Shown: positions 1-10,179, numbered from the stretch's first letter. The stretch: 64,000 bases of DNA from an uncultured Prevotellaceae bacterium (GCA_946534585.1 CAMNCV010000146.1:1-64000); one strand, 5' to 3'. The notes: generated by a model not told the origin, from the sequence alone. Numbers and translations are program-made.

Positions 1-117
1 CTGACAGGCTATCAGTACAGCGAGATTATACGGGCCGTAAAGTCCACAATCAGACAACATCGTCCCAAGCAAGGGCTAAATCAGACAATCAAAAAATTAT
101 CTGCGGATTTTAAGTGA
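1..117 (+). CDS. C-terminal end of a CDS entering from the left (…LTGYQYSEIIRAVKSTIRQHRPKQGLNQTIKKLSADFK*)
   Basis: Open frame 1 from base 1 to TGA at 115-117; product not recognised. Confidence 0.55.
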   Translation: MTGYQYSEIIRAVKSTIRQHRPKQGLNQTIKKLSADFK

Positions 118-125
118 AAGAAAAA

Positions 126-157
126 TTTGGTGGTTAGGAAAAAAAATATTAACTTTG
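126..157 (+). promoter_or_regulatory. Bacteroidetes-type promoter (TTTG-N20-TAACTTTG) of the riboswitch transcript
   Basis: TTTG at 126-129, exactly 20 nt, TAACTTTG at 150-157; matches the -33/-7 Bacteroidetes consensus. Confidence 0.75.
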
Positions 158-165
158 CATCCAGA

Positions 166-342
166 TAAGGTGCCATGCTGTTTCATGACAGCGTGGCTTA
201 AAAGGGAATCAGGTGAGAAACCTGAGCAGTCCCGCTGCTGTAACCTCTGTTATGGTATCATCATTAGTAACCACTGCATGGCTCACGTGAGACTTGTGGG
301 AAGGAGATGACGACTGGAGGGAGCCAGAATACCTGCCTTAAT
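166..342 (+). promoter_or_regulatory. Cobalamin (AdoCbl/B12) riboswitch
   Basis: aaaagGGAATcaGGTGagaAaCCtgaGCaGTCCCGCtGCTGTaa core plus B12-box-like GAGCCAGAATACCTGCCT at 321-338, directly upstream of the 414 CDS. Confidence 0.92.
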
Positions 343-413
343 CTTCATATAGTCAGCCGTAGGCGCTCGTGGGTTAGGCTCGGTTGACGACATTATTTGA
401 ACTATATAATATA

Positions 414-1508
414 ATGAGAAAGACAGCATTACTAATGTCTGTCGCTCTTTCCGTTGCCGTAAATGCGCAACGAATGACCGACAGCGAAACTCACTCAGCC
501 TACATACAGGCCGTAGATGAGTATGTGCCCGCACCAGGGCAGTTTGTTAATGACCTACCTATCTACGAGGATGGCGACGATGCCGCAGCAATGGCTGCTA
601 AATGCACGGCAGTACTGGCCAACGACGAGCGTGGCTTGGTATCGCTCGGAGGCTGGGGCGGATACATCACGTTTCACTTCGACCATAGCATAGCCAACGT
701 GAGTGGCGAGCGCGACATCTTCATTCGCGGCAATGCCATACAGAGCATGTCATTCACCTCGGTGGCAGGCGGAAGCAGTGAGCCAGGCATCATCATGGTA
801 TCGAAAGACACTAACAACAACGGACTGCCCGATGACGAATGGTATGAGATAAGCGGTTCGGCCGATGTTGACAGTGTGGGTCTGGTGGATTACGGCTATA
901 GCGTAACCTATCGTCGCAATGCCATGCAGGACATACCATGGACTGACAACCGCAACGGCAGCGGAGTAATACCACGCATCAACCAATTTCACTCGCAGGA
1001 GTATTACCCTCAGTGGATAACGGCAGACGAGATGACATTCACCGGCACCCGTCTGCCACGCAATGCCTACCGCCATACGCAGACAGTCAACGGACAGGAA
1101 TATGGCGAATGGGTCTTTATGTTCATGCGGTATGGCTATGCTGACAATCAGCCTAACGCACAGAAGGAGGCTTGCAGTATTGACATCGACTGGGCAGTAG
1201 ATGCAGAGCGGAAGTCCGTAAAACTTGATTTTGTTGACTTCGTAAGGGTATATACCGGCATCAACCAAGTAGTTACAGCCAACATCGGCGAGACGTCAAC
1301 CGAGATTAGCGGAGCGGAAGACCTGCATCTTGAGGCATCACTCGCCGCCATCAAGGAAGCCACCGGCATTGAGGAATGTAGAGAAGATGACACGGTCAAG
1401 GCTCAAAGCTACTATTCGCTCAGCGGACAGCAGTTGCAACAGATGGGCAACGGGCTGAACATAGTACGCATGAGCAATGGAAAGACAAGGAAAGTTTTAA
1501 TTAAGTAA
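414..1508 (+). CDS. Secreted surface protein, likely cobalamin-locus 'cell surface protein' family, with T9SS-type C-terminal tail
   Basis: Signal peptide MRKTALLMSVALSVAVNAQ; directly after the B12 riboswitch; C-terminus YYSLSGQQLQQMGNGLNIVRMSNGKTRKVLIK. The ORF-track start at 384 is probably 30 nt too early. Confidence 0.75.
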   Translation: MRKTALLMSVALSVAVNAQRMTDSETHSAYIQAVDEYVPAPGQFVNDLPIYEDGDDAAAMAAKCTAVLANDERGLVSLGGWGGYITFHFDHSIANVSGERDIFIRGNAIQSMSFTSVAGGSSEPGIIMVSKDTNNNGLPDDEWYEISGSADVDSVGLVDYGYSVTYRRNAMQDIPWTDNRNGSGVIPRINQFHSQEYYPQWITADEMTFTGTRLPRNAYRHTQTVNGQEYGEWVFMFMRYGYADNQPNAQKEACSIDIDWAVDAERKSVKLDFVDFVRVYTGINQVVTANIGETSTEISGAEDLHLEASLAAIKEATGIEECREDDTVKAQSYYSLSGQQLQQMGNGLNIVRMSNGKTRKVLIK

Positions 1509-1526
1509 TAACAAACAATACAAACA

Positions 1527-4500
1527 ATGAAGAAAACTACTTTTCTGAAAACATTGTCAGTAATGCTTACATTCCTACTGAGCGCATCAGCATGGGCTTC
1601 TCAGGATGGCGATGTAGTATTGCAAGAGCAATGGGGACGGCAGGTTATAACAGTGGCTGCCGACCAGGAGATTACCTTCTATGACTGGAAGGGAACAGGA
1701 AGTATTGCGAGCAGTTCTTCAAACAACTCTCGCTCGCTCACCGTCTTTAAGCCAGCAGCAGAAGGTCAAGGTATCCAGATCACCTTTGAGTCCATCGACG
1801 TTAAGAACGATGGCGATGGTTGGCACGGACAAGTATTGGTGTATAGCGGTGACCCCGACCCATTGGGCAAATTCGACTATAGTGCCACACTCAACAAAAC
1901 ATCAACGATGCCAGAGGGCACAGTACTCGACATACTCGACGGCGACTACACCAACAAGACCTACACAACCACCGCTGCCGACGGTTCACTCTCCGTAGGT
2001 ATGCTGTGGCGTTATGCCAAGGATTGCGACGGTTGGGTGGCAAAGGTGAAGTGCATATCGCTGGATGACATGAAGGTAAGCGGCGCAGGCAGCAACTATG
2101 AAGGTGTAGGCGGTGTACTTGCGTCAAGACAAAACGTAGTTCTGGTCAATGCCTATGTTACCACTACCGGTATAGCAAAGGCCGACCACGTAACCGCCAT
2201 TGGCTTCACTATGACGCAAAATGACGACGTTTTTAATCCTACAACACTGAAACTGTTTAAGGATGACAAGCAGATAGAGGCCACTGTTGAGGCAGACGGC
2301 GATGACTACAAGTTCACACTCAACGAAGCACTTACCAGCGGTACTAACACATTCGCTGTCAAGTGCGATTTTCTCTCTACGGCACGTGTTGCTGCAAAAG
2401 CACAGATTGACATAACGAAGATAGCTACCGCAGCCCAGCCAGCAGGCATAACGCCATTCTCAGCGGCTACATCAGTAGCGATAGAAGTGCCAGCCACTGT
2501 GCTTATGAGCGCTACGCCACAGGAGATTACGGTTGATGAAACCACTCTCAACTTCTACGATGAAGGCGGTAAGGAAGGAGGGATAGTATCAAAGACCAAC
2601 GGTCAGGTTACGTTCCTTTCTGGTGTCAGCGGCAAGAAGGTGATGGTAGATTTCACCAAAAACGAGATATGGCACGGCTCATTGTACAATCAAGAACTGC
2701 GCATATACAACGGCACAGAGGTCAATGCTACCAATCTGATAAAAACACTACAGCAGGGCGAAACAACGGCGGTGCGCTCAACAGCTGATGACGGAGCACT
2801 GACCGTAGTGCTCTACAGTGACGCTTCAAACGATGTTGCTGCCAATGGCTTTGAGGCAGAGGTAAGCCTCTTCACCCCACAGGCAATGGATTTCGACGGC
2901 ATCACTACAACGGCAGCATCTGCCGAGACCGTAGTTGCCGGCGACAAGGAGCAGAATATGCTCACAATCAATGTTAAGACGAAGAACACCGAGCCAGCCA
3001 TGCAGGTCACGAAGATGACCTTCACTGCAGGTGAGGCTTACAATCTCGCAAACGAGGCTTCACTTTATTTCGGTTCGAAGAAGGTAGGCGAAGCGGATAT
3101 TACAGCATCAACGTTTGACATTAGCCTTGACGAGACACAGGCATTAGTAGAAGGCAACAACACTTTTACCCTGAAATACGACATCAGCGACGAGGCTATC
3201 AACGACCAGACCGTAAGTGCTCAGTTAACAAGCGTTACGGCAATGGTCAATGGTGCCGAGCAGGCAGAAACGGTAACAGCCGACGCTGCCACTCGCACAG
3301 TGAAGAACATTGTGCTCAGTCATGCTGACCAAGGCACGGTAACAAAGACCGTAAACGGTTCTATAGCATTCGAGACAAAGACCACTTCCTCTTACAGCAG
3401 CTACTGCGAGGCAGGTACTGACGAGCGCATCAACGTCTTTGTGCCTATGCATGAAGGCACGGTCTGCCAGATAGACTTCAGCCAGTTTGACGTGGCATAT
3501 TCTTCTACAAGCTACGGCACGAAGTCTGCATTTAAGGTATATGCCGGTCAGGGCAAGAACGGCACATTGCTGTGGGAACTTAATGACAACGCTTTTTCTA
3601 CCACAGGACCAGGTAAGGTGATTCGCTCTACTGCCGATAATGGCGCACTGACTATAGTGTTCAATACTAACGCATCGTCCTACTATTATTCTAAGGGTTG
3701 GAAATCAACCGTTTCTGAGTATGAGCCAAAAGCTATGGCAATCACATCCACCACTGTTGCCCAGGCTTCTACGGCAGACCTTAGTGCAGGTGTCAGCAAC
3801 CAAGACCTACTCTCTGTCAGCATAAATACCGAGGGGGCTCTTACTCCTGTGCAACTCACAGACATGAGCCTTGACCTCAAGGGTACAGAGAATGCTGTCA
3901 GCAAGGTAAGCATATGGCAAGGCGATGAGAAACTTGGAGAGGCTGATGCCGCAGCAACAGTTAACGTAAACTTCGCCGAGGCCGTGACACTTGCAGAGGG
4001 TAGCAACAATTTCACTATAAAGGTTGATGTAAGTGCTGATGCCAATGCTGAGGATAAGATTGACGCAAAGGTAGCATCATTGCAGACTACCGATGCTACT
4101 ATCGACATAACCGATGGCGACCCTGAAGGCGAGCGCACGGTTAAGATGATATACCTGCTGCAGAGTGGCGACAATGGTGAGATAACAATCACCGAGGGCA
4201 AACCTATCATGTTCTACGATGACGGTGGTGCCGAGGGCAAAGCCTCTACCAACTTCGGCGGTACTGTTACTTTCGCTCCTAAAGAGCCTGCCGATGGCAT
4301 CATGCTGACATTTAAGGCATGGGATGTATATTACAATTCTAAGTTCAACGTGTTCCAGAAGGATAACGCCGAGGGCGACTACGACGCACAATACTCCATG
4401 TATGACAAGATGCTGGAGGGACTGCCTATCCGTGCTACCAGCGAGAACGGAAAGATAACCGTGCAGTTCACCACTGGCACAAGCGCCCCTGAGGGCTTTG

Positions 4501-7500
4501 CCATAGAGGTAAGTGCTTACACCAAGCAGGATGTATATGTGAAGAGCGTGACGACGGAGGATATCAGCGTCAATGAGGTGCTAAAGGGTCAGACCGACGT
4601 TAAGATGCTGAAGGTGACCGTTGTGGCTGACGGTGAGAAAACACCGCTTGACATAACTGGTTTCAATCTCGGTGAGACAGACTTCAGCGTTATCAGCGAT
4701 TTCCATATCTATCAGACAGGTACGACAGACGGTTTCTCTACAAACGAAATGTTCTCCCAGAAATATACCATTTCAGAGCCCGGTACCTACTACTTCTGGA
4801 TTACATACGATGTAAAGAGCGATGCCACCGTAGGTAATACAGCCAAGGCAAAACTTGATTTCATTACTGCTGGTGGTCAGAATATCAGCGTAAGCGATGA
4901 TCAGGCAGTAGTTGCAAGCATCACCGTGGCTGAGGGTAAGAAAGGAACCTACACCGTTGGTGGTGATAATGCTGACTATGCTACAATTCAGGCCGCCATC
5001 GACGACCTCGGTTCGTTTGGCATGGAAGGTCCTGTCGTACTCAATATCCGCGCTGGTGAGTACAACGAGCGCGTACGTGTGCCTTATATAAAGGGTATGG
5101 GTTCTATCAATACTCTGACCATACAGAGCGAAAGCGGACAACGTGACGTAAAGATTTACCATAACCAATACACCTCTGGCGGATACAGCGACGACCAGTA
5201 TTCCAAGGTGTATGGTGTCGTTACCTTCTATGAGGCAAGTTATGTTACGCTCAAGGGCGTAGAGGTTACAACCACCGACCTGAGCTATGATGCTGTTGTC
5301 ATGGTGAAGAACGAGAGCCGTCATGTGACTATCGATGACTGCTACATTCACGCTGCCACTACTACAAGCTACACCCAGGACATCAACCTTATAGGACACT
5401 ATGCTCAGGATGTAGCAAACTGCAACAATGACTACCTGACGGTGAAGAACTCTCTGTTTGAGGGTGGCTACATCGGCGTAAGCATGGGTGGCACGAGCTA
5501 TGTAGCATTGCCTAAGGAAGTAGGCGGTGTGATTGAGGGCAACACCTTCAAGAACCAAGGTTCTAAAGCCATCTATTGCTATGATGAGTTGGGAGTGAAG
5601 GTCAGGAACAATACCGTAATCCTAACTAACGAAGAGGAAGTCAACGTAACAATGGGTGCGCTCGACTTCACACTGCGCGAAGCTTACTATGAGCAGAGTG
5701 AGATTACAGGCAATGTCTTTAACCTTGCACCATCGAAATATACTTCGGCCATATACCTGCGTCAGCTCACAGGTACAGAAGACAAGCCTGTCATCATTGC
5801 AAACAACATAATCAACGTAACTTCCCTCAACGCAAGCTATGGCGGTATAAAATTGTCAGATGCAGCCGTAAGCAATGTAAACATCGTCAATAACACCATT
5901 CGCTTGTCTGGTGAGAACACTGGCGCAGCACTCTGGATGCTCAAGGCTCTGAGTGGTGAGAATGTGAACGTGGTAAACAACATCATACAGAATGAGGGCA
6001 ACGGCTATGCTGTCAACCTCTATAGTGATGCAAACCTCTCAAAGGTTACATTCAAGAACAATGTGATGAACACAGCTGGCGAGACTTTCTACCGCGCTGC
6101 CTCAACAACTACGGGCGACTTCACCGCTTTCGTAGAGAAGACTGCTGCTACGGATTGCATTGACAACACTGTAAACTTCCTTAGCGAGAGTGTGCTGGAA
6201 CCAGCCGATGACCTTAATGGTAAACTGCTTAATGCACTTGCCCTTGACTATGTAACCACTGACGCTAACGGCAAGGCACGTCCTGCAAAGAACATCACCA
6301 TCGGTGCTTACGAGTACGATGCTACAGCCAATGCAGCACCTGTGATGGCAGATGGCTACCCTAACGTTGTCAGCCACCTTGACGGAAAAGCATCTGTTAC
6401 CGTCAAGACCGACATTGCATCTACGGTATATTACATCGTTAAGAAGGCTGCCGATGACGCTCCTACTGCTGATGCCGTAATGGCTTCAGAAAGCAAGCAG
6501 GATGTCAGTGCTGCCACCGAGACTGTCATCAGTATTGAAGGTCTTGAGGACAATGAAGAGTATGTGGTTTATATGCTGCCCGTAAGCCTGCGTGGCAATG
6601 CTGCAGAAGCCATCAGCCAAACCACAACCTTCACTATGGATGTCACTCCGTCACCATTGGTTAAGCCTGAGGCAGATGTCTATATCAACAACTCTCAGAC
6701 CGAGGAAACAGTAGCAAGCGGCAGCACCGTTACACTCATGGCAATGGTAACTGTTGACGAACGCACCGCTCCCTACACACTGACATGGATGGATCAGAAG
6801 CACAATGTGCTGAAGGAAGAGATCTTTAACGAAGTGCCTACAGACCTCTTCACCGTAACGGCTACGCCAAAGCAGTGTACTGACTACATCTTCCTCGTGA
6901 CTGACAATGAGGGCGGTGCCGACACAGCAACGGTGCGTGCTATCGTTACTGGCGACATGGTAGAGGCTACGTTTGAGGATCTCTATCTGCCAGAAGAAGG
7001 CTTCGAGAATGGTAAGAACTTGCAGCTTGGCTCATTCGTCAGCGGTTCGTTCAAATTTGATAACTTCTATTCACCTGAATACGGCGGCTACTGGGGAAAC
7101 TATGGCTATGCCAATATGACCTCTACCGACTTCAACAACTATATCCTCGGTCAGTGGAAGAACGCTGTGGGTGGCGGTGCTAATGGTTCAGAGAACTATA
7201 TGGTGGCTTACCCATCAGCATGGTATGGTTCTAATGTCATCACCGTAATGAACAACCCTGACGGCGAGGTCATCAGTGGTTGCTATATCACTAACGACGC
7301 ATGGGTGGTTGACAATATCATTAAGGGCGATGGCATGAGCGATGACGATGCCCAGCCATTCGGCGAGGGCGATTACTTCAAAATCACCATTACCGCCGAC
7401 AATGGTAACAGCATTGACTTCTACCTTGCTGACTACCGCTCTGCCGAAGAGAGTGAGCGCTACTATATCAAGGACTGGACATGGCTCGACCTCACAGAAC

Positions 7501-7763
7501 TCGGCACTGTAAAGACACTCTCGTTCACGTTTGACGGTACGAAGAAAAATTCCTATGGTATGACCACCTCCACTTACTTCTGCATCGACAACCTTGGTGG
7601 CGAAGCCCCAGTGCCAGATGCTGTCAAGGGCGTAGAGCATACTGTGCATACAGTAGCTGAAGGCATCTACGATGTCAGCGGTCGCAAGACAGAGACCTTA
7701 AAGTCTGGCATCAACATCGTGCGTCAGTCTGATGGTACGGTACGTAAGGTGGTAGTTAAGTAA
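1527..7763 (+). CDS. 2078-aa multidomain surface protein: repeated CUB-like + BNR_assoc_N-like modules, beta-helix, C-terminal DUF4465-like domain, T9SS-type tail
   Basis: Signal peptide; recurring ITFYDxGGxEG…LTVVLYSDAS…GFEAEVS and NTFTLKYDIS modules; YTVGGDNADYATIQAAIDDL beta-helix start; FEDLYLPEEGFENGKNLQLGSF…SGCYITNDAWVVDNII…DWTWLDLTELGTVKTLSFTFD…YGMTTSTYFCIDNLGG is DUF4465-like; tail GINIVRQSDGTVRKVVVK. Confidence 0.85.
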   Translation: MKKTTFLKTLSVMLTFLLSASAWASQDGDVVLQEQWGRQVITVAADQEITFYDWKGTGSIASSSSNNSRSLTVFKPAAEGQGIQITFESIDVKNDGDGWHGQVLVYSGDPDPLGKFDYSATLNKTSTMPEGTVLDILDGDYTNKTYTTTAADGSLSVGMLWRYAKDCDGWVAKVKCISLDDMKVSGAGSNYEGVGGVLASRQNVVLVNAYVTTTGIAKADHVTAIGFTMTQNDDVFNPTTLKLFKDDKQIEATVEADGDDYKFTLNEALTSGTNTFAVKCDFLSTARVAAKAQIDITKIATAAQPAGITPFSAATSVAIEVPATVLMSATPQEITVDETTLNFYDEGGKEGGIVSKTNGQVTFLSGVSGKKVMVDFTKNEIWHGSLYNQELRIYNGTEVNATNLIKTLQQGETTAVRSTADDGALTVVLYSDASNDVAANGFEAEVSLFTPQAMDFDGITTTAASAETVVAGDKEQNMLTINVKTKNTEPAMQVTKMTFTAGEAYNLANEASLYFGSKKVGEADITASTFDISLDETQALVEGNNTFTLKYDISDEAINDQTVSAQLTSVTAMVNGAEQAETVTADAATRTVKNIVLSHADQGTVTKTVNGSIAFETKTTSSYSSYCEAGTDERINVFVPMHEGTVCQIDFSQFDVAYSSTSYGTKSAFKVYAGQGKNGTLLWELNDNAFSTTGPGKVIRSTADNGALTIVFNTNASSYYYSKGWKSTVSEYEPKAMAITSTTVAQASTADLSAGVSNQDLLSVSINTEGALTPVQLTDMSLDLKGTENAVSKVSIWQGDEKLGEADAAATVNVNFAEAVTLAEGSNNFTIKVDVSADANAEDKIDAKVASLQTTDATIDITDGDPEGERTVKMIYLLQSGDNGEITITEGKPIMFYDDGGAEGKASTNFGGTVTFAPKEPADGIMLTFKAWDVYYNSKFNVFQKDNAEGDYDAQYSMYDKMLEGLPIRATSENGKITVQFTTGTSAPEGFAIEVSAYTKQDVYVKSVTTEDISVNEVLKGQTDVKMLKVTVVADGEKTPLDITGFNLGETDFSVISDFHIYQTGTTDGFSTNEMFSQKYTISEPGTYYFWITYDVKSDATVGNTAKAKLDFITAGGQNISVSDDQAVVASITVAEGKKGTYTVGGDNADYATIQAAIDDLGSFGMEGPVVLNIRAGEYNERVRVPYIKGMGSINTLTIQSESGQRDVKIYHNQYTSGGYSDDQYSKVYGVVTFYEASYVTLKGVEVTTTDLSYDAVVMVKNESRHVTIDDCYIHAATTTSYTQDINLIGHYAQDVANCNNDYLTVKNSLFEGGYIGVSMGGTSYVALPKEVGGVIEGNTFKNQGSKAIYCYDELGVKVRNNTVILTNEEEVNVTMGALDFTLREAYYEQSEITGNVFNLAPSKYTSAIYLRQLTGTEDKPVIIANNIINVTSLNASYGGIKLSDAAVSNVNIVNNTIRLSGENTGAALWMLKALSGENVNVVNNIIQNEGNGYAVNLYSDANLSKVTFKNNVMNTAGETFYRAASTTTGDFTAFVEKTAATDCIDNTVNFLSESVLEPADDLNGKLLNALALDYVTTDANGKARPAKNITIGAYEYDATANAAPVMADGYPNVVSHLDGKASVTVKTDIASTVYYIVKKAADDAPTADAVMASESKQDVSAATETVISIEGLEDNEEYVVYMLPVSLRGNAAEAISQTTTFTMDVTPSPLVKPEADVYINNSQTEETVASGSTVTLMAMVTVDERTAPYTLTWMDQKHNVLKEEIFNEVPTDLFTVTATPKQCTDYIFLVTDNEGGADTATVRAIVTGDMVEATFEDLYLPEEGFENGKNLQLGSFVSGSFKFDNFYSPEYGGYWGNYGYANMTSTDFNNYILGQWKNAVGGGANGSENYMVAYPSAWYGSNVITVMNNPDGEVISGCYITNDAWVVDNIIKGDGMSDDDAQPFGEGDYFKITITADNGNSIDFYLADYRSAEESERYYIKDWTWLDLTELGTVKTLSFTFDGTKKNSYGMTTSTYFCIDNLGGEAPVPDAVKGVEHTVHTVAEGIYDVSGRKTETLKSGINIVRQSDGTVRKVVVK

Positions 7764-7809
7764 TAATCATCTGACCATTAGGTCATAACCAAATAAATAT
7801 CATAAAAAA

Positions 7810-7842
7810 AGACGTGTAAAAGCAGTTGGCTTTTACACGTCT
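7810..7842. terminator. Bidirectional rho-independent terminator
   Basis: 14-bp perfect stem AGACGTGTAAAAGC / GCTTTTACACGTCT flanked by A-run and T-run, between convergent genes. Confidence 0.9.
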
Positions 7843-7912
7843 TTTTTAAAACATCTGAACGACTACAAGGAACAGATTCATGTGCTGTGAAATAGAGGAA
7901 TAGGTGGGATTG

Positions 7913-8917
7913 TCAATTCACGCCCTTCCTTAAGACGCTGAGCATCTTATTGCTCCTTAACCTCATATTTTCCTTAAGTTGGTTACGATACAGCCACACT
8001 TCACGTGAGTGGTAGTTGCCCTCTTTGCCTATCAGAGGCAGCACATAGTCCTTGCCCGTAAATCCGCTTACGTTAAGGAGACCTGTAATGGAGTCAAGAT
8101 GCACCGTCAGCGTATCTTTCTTCTGTCCCTTGCCAAATCGCAATGGCGACGGTTCAGTAATCAAGGTGGCTGGAGTGGAGTCAACACACCAGTTTACGGG
8201 ATTGATGGCTACGGCACTTTCCTCAAGGAACTTTAACGCACACTTATTATCACGCACCGAATTATAGCATATCGTCACGCCTATGTCGTCAGCGCATCGT
8301 GCGGCCTTTATCCTATCTTTGTTTTCTTCTAACATTTCCTTACTGACCGTTGCGCCAATGGCATACAGTGCTACCATTCGACTGTAAGCCTCGTCATCCA
8401 ACTCCTTTACAAGGTCAAGCAATATTATTGCGCCCTGACTATAACCGGCCAGGATGAACGGTCTGCCATCGTTCTTGTTTTTAAGGTAGTAATCAAGAGC
8501 TCTCCTTACATCCTCAGTAGGTACAGGCATACGTGCCAAGGTCATACTGTCGCTTGTATAGCTCTGCATAGAGCATTGGCGATAGTACGGAGAAAAGAAA
8601 TTCATCTCACCGCAAACAAGACGCTCCACTCCCTTCATCTCACCGAAAAGCGGACCACGCACACTGTCATTATATGTATTGGCATAGTGATACGTAATAC
8701 TGTCGTCCAAGGTATAGTCACCCGTCTCCGTTGATATCACATAGAACAAGTCTGCCTTTCCATGCCTGTCTGTTATATACCACTGCGTAGTATCACTATA
8801 ATCAGGCTCTGGCGGCAGTGCATCTCCATTGGATGCTATGCCGCCATTCCCCACGCCGCATTGTGCAAACGCCAGCACTACAGCCGCAGCACAAACCATT
8901 CTCACTCCTATATTCAT
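7913..8917 (-). CDS. DUF3089-like alpha/beta-hydrolase lipoprotein
   Basis: Lipobox-like …VLAFAQCG; nucleophile elbow ILAGYSQGA; overall DUF3089-like. Confidence 0.75.
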   Translation of the reverse strand: MNIGVRMVCAAAVVLAFAQCGVGNGGIASNGDALPPEPDYSDTTQWYITDRHGKADLFYVISTETGDYTLDDSITYHYANTYNDSVRGPLFGEMKGVERLVCGEMNFFSPYYRQCSMQSYTSDSMTLARMPVPTEDVRRALDYYLKNKNDGRPFILAGYSQGAIILLDLVKELDDEAYSRMVALYAIGATVSKEMLEENKDRIKAARCADDIGVTICYNSVRDNKCALKFLEESAVAINPVNWCVDSTPATLITEPSPLRFGKGQKKDTLTVHLDSITGLLNVSGFTGKDYVLPLIGKEGNYHSREVWLYRNQLKENMRLRSNKMLSVLRKGVN

Positions 8918-9083
8918 TAATATCTAAATTATTTTGGCTGCAAAGATAATGAATAATTCTCACTTTCTGCCAATTTTGTAATTAGATATTGCTGGTATAG
9001 TGCAATAATTGTATTTTTTTGGCATTTCAAACTGACATTCTTTCTTCGTTACGAATACCACGACAGCACATTGCATAAAAACA

Positions 9084-9115
9084 GACATCCACACACATTG
9101 AAGTGCGTGGATGTC
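9084..9115 (-). terminator. Rho-independent terminator for the 9148 gene
   Basis: GACATCCAC-rich stem/GTGGATGTC, T-run on minus strand. Confidence 0.7.
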
Positions 9116-9147
9116 TTAACTATAATCTTTTATCTGTAATCTATTAT

Positions 9148-9522
9148 CTACCTAACAATCTTCCTGGTTGTTCCATCACTCATCTTGAGGATGTTCAGTC
9201 CCTTCTGAGGCTGAGAGAGACGCTTTCCGTCAATAGAATAGTAACCTATTGTTTCTTTCTTGTCACTTGTATTTTTTATTTCTTTGATGCACTCCACACC
9301 CGTGGCTTCATCCTTATCTGTCAAGGGAAAAAGCGTGCCACCCCTTACGATGAAGTCAGCATCACTACTGTTTTGAATAATGGATACTGGACTCCCTGCT
9401 ATTCCGCATACAGCATCCGACTGTATCATGCAGACAACAGGTTGGGCAACAACCATAACATCTTGTGCCATCGTAAATATTGGGACAGCACAGAACAATA
9501 GCATTAATATTGATTTCTTCAT
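9148..9522 (-). CDS. Small secreted protein with T9SS-type C-terminal tail
   Basis: Signal peptide MKKSILMLLFCAVPIFTMAQ; C-term YYSIDGKRLSQPQKGLNILKMSDGTTRKIVR. Confidence 0.7.
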   Translation of the reverse strand: MKKSILMLLFCAVPIFTMAQDVMVVAQPVVCMIQSDAVCGIAGSPVSIIQNSSDADFIVRGGTLFPLTDKDEATGVECIKEIKNTSDKKETIGYYSIDGKRLSQPQKGLNILKMSDGTTRKIVR

Positions 9523-9525
9523 CTC

Positions 9526-10179
9526 TTACTTCTTTATCAAATAACCATTATTCCATGCAATTTTTGTACTGGATAGTTTCACTGAAGGATATACGTAAGT
9601 GTACTCCCTATCCCCATTGTAATAAGAATAATGAATTGATCCACTGGGGCTAATGTGCCACGTTATTGCGTAATCACCCTTTTCGCTATTTCTATATCCT
9701 GTTCCATCATCATTAAATGTAAACACTGCATTATCCGATCCCTTTGATACTTCAGATCCAAATGTCCATGTGCCAATCAGTTCCTCTCTGGTTAACACAT
9801 TACTTAGTCTTTCAGATACAAAGGCATAAGGGACTGACATCAGTTTTGCAGCACCAGCCTCTTTGTTGTCAACCAACATGGCAAGATAATACTCTGCAGC
9901 ATCCCAGTCAATGTTCTCTGAAAAGTCCAACGTAATGTGCACCATGCCAGTGGCATCACTCGTAACATTATAGTCTTGTGACCATACCGCGGTTCCATTT
10001 TGACTGTTTTGTCGTAGTTCAAGACGCAAATTAGCAGTCTTATTGGTCATCACAAGCCCTGTCTGAGGATTAATCAACATTAAATTATAGTCCATAGCCT
10101 TAGGCAAGGCGGCATCTGCTGTTAAACTTGTAAGGATGGATACAAATAAAGCTAATGTAAATAATGTAATTCTTTTCAT
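9526..10179 (-). CDS. Secreted 217-aa protein; N-terminal 'SVPYA'-type domain plus lipocalin-like C-terminal half
   Basis: Signal peptide; AAKLMSVPYAFVSERL motif; ELIGTWTFGSE…FTFNDDGTGYRN. Confidence 0.65.
   Translation of the reverse strand: MKRITLFTLALFVSILTSLTADAALPKAMDYNLMLINPQTGLVMTNKTANLRLELRQNSQNGTAVWSQDYNVTSDATGMVHITLDFSENIDWDAAEYYLAMLVDNKEAGAAKLMSVPYAFVSERLSNVLTREELIGTWTFGSEVSKGSDNAVFTFNDDGTGYRNSEKGDYAITWHISPSGSIHYSYYNGDREYTYVYPSVKLSSTKIAWNNGYLIKK

Noticed and set aside
750-1268. 172-aa minus-strand ORF
   Set aside because: Antisense to the riboswitch-controlled gene; no motif support.
4773-5558. 261-aa minus-strand ORF
   Set aside because: Antisense to the 2078-aa surface protein, with no recognisable domain or ribosome site.
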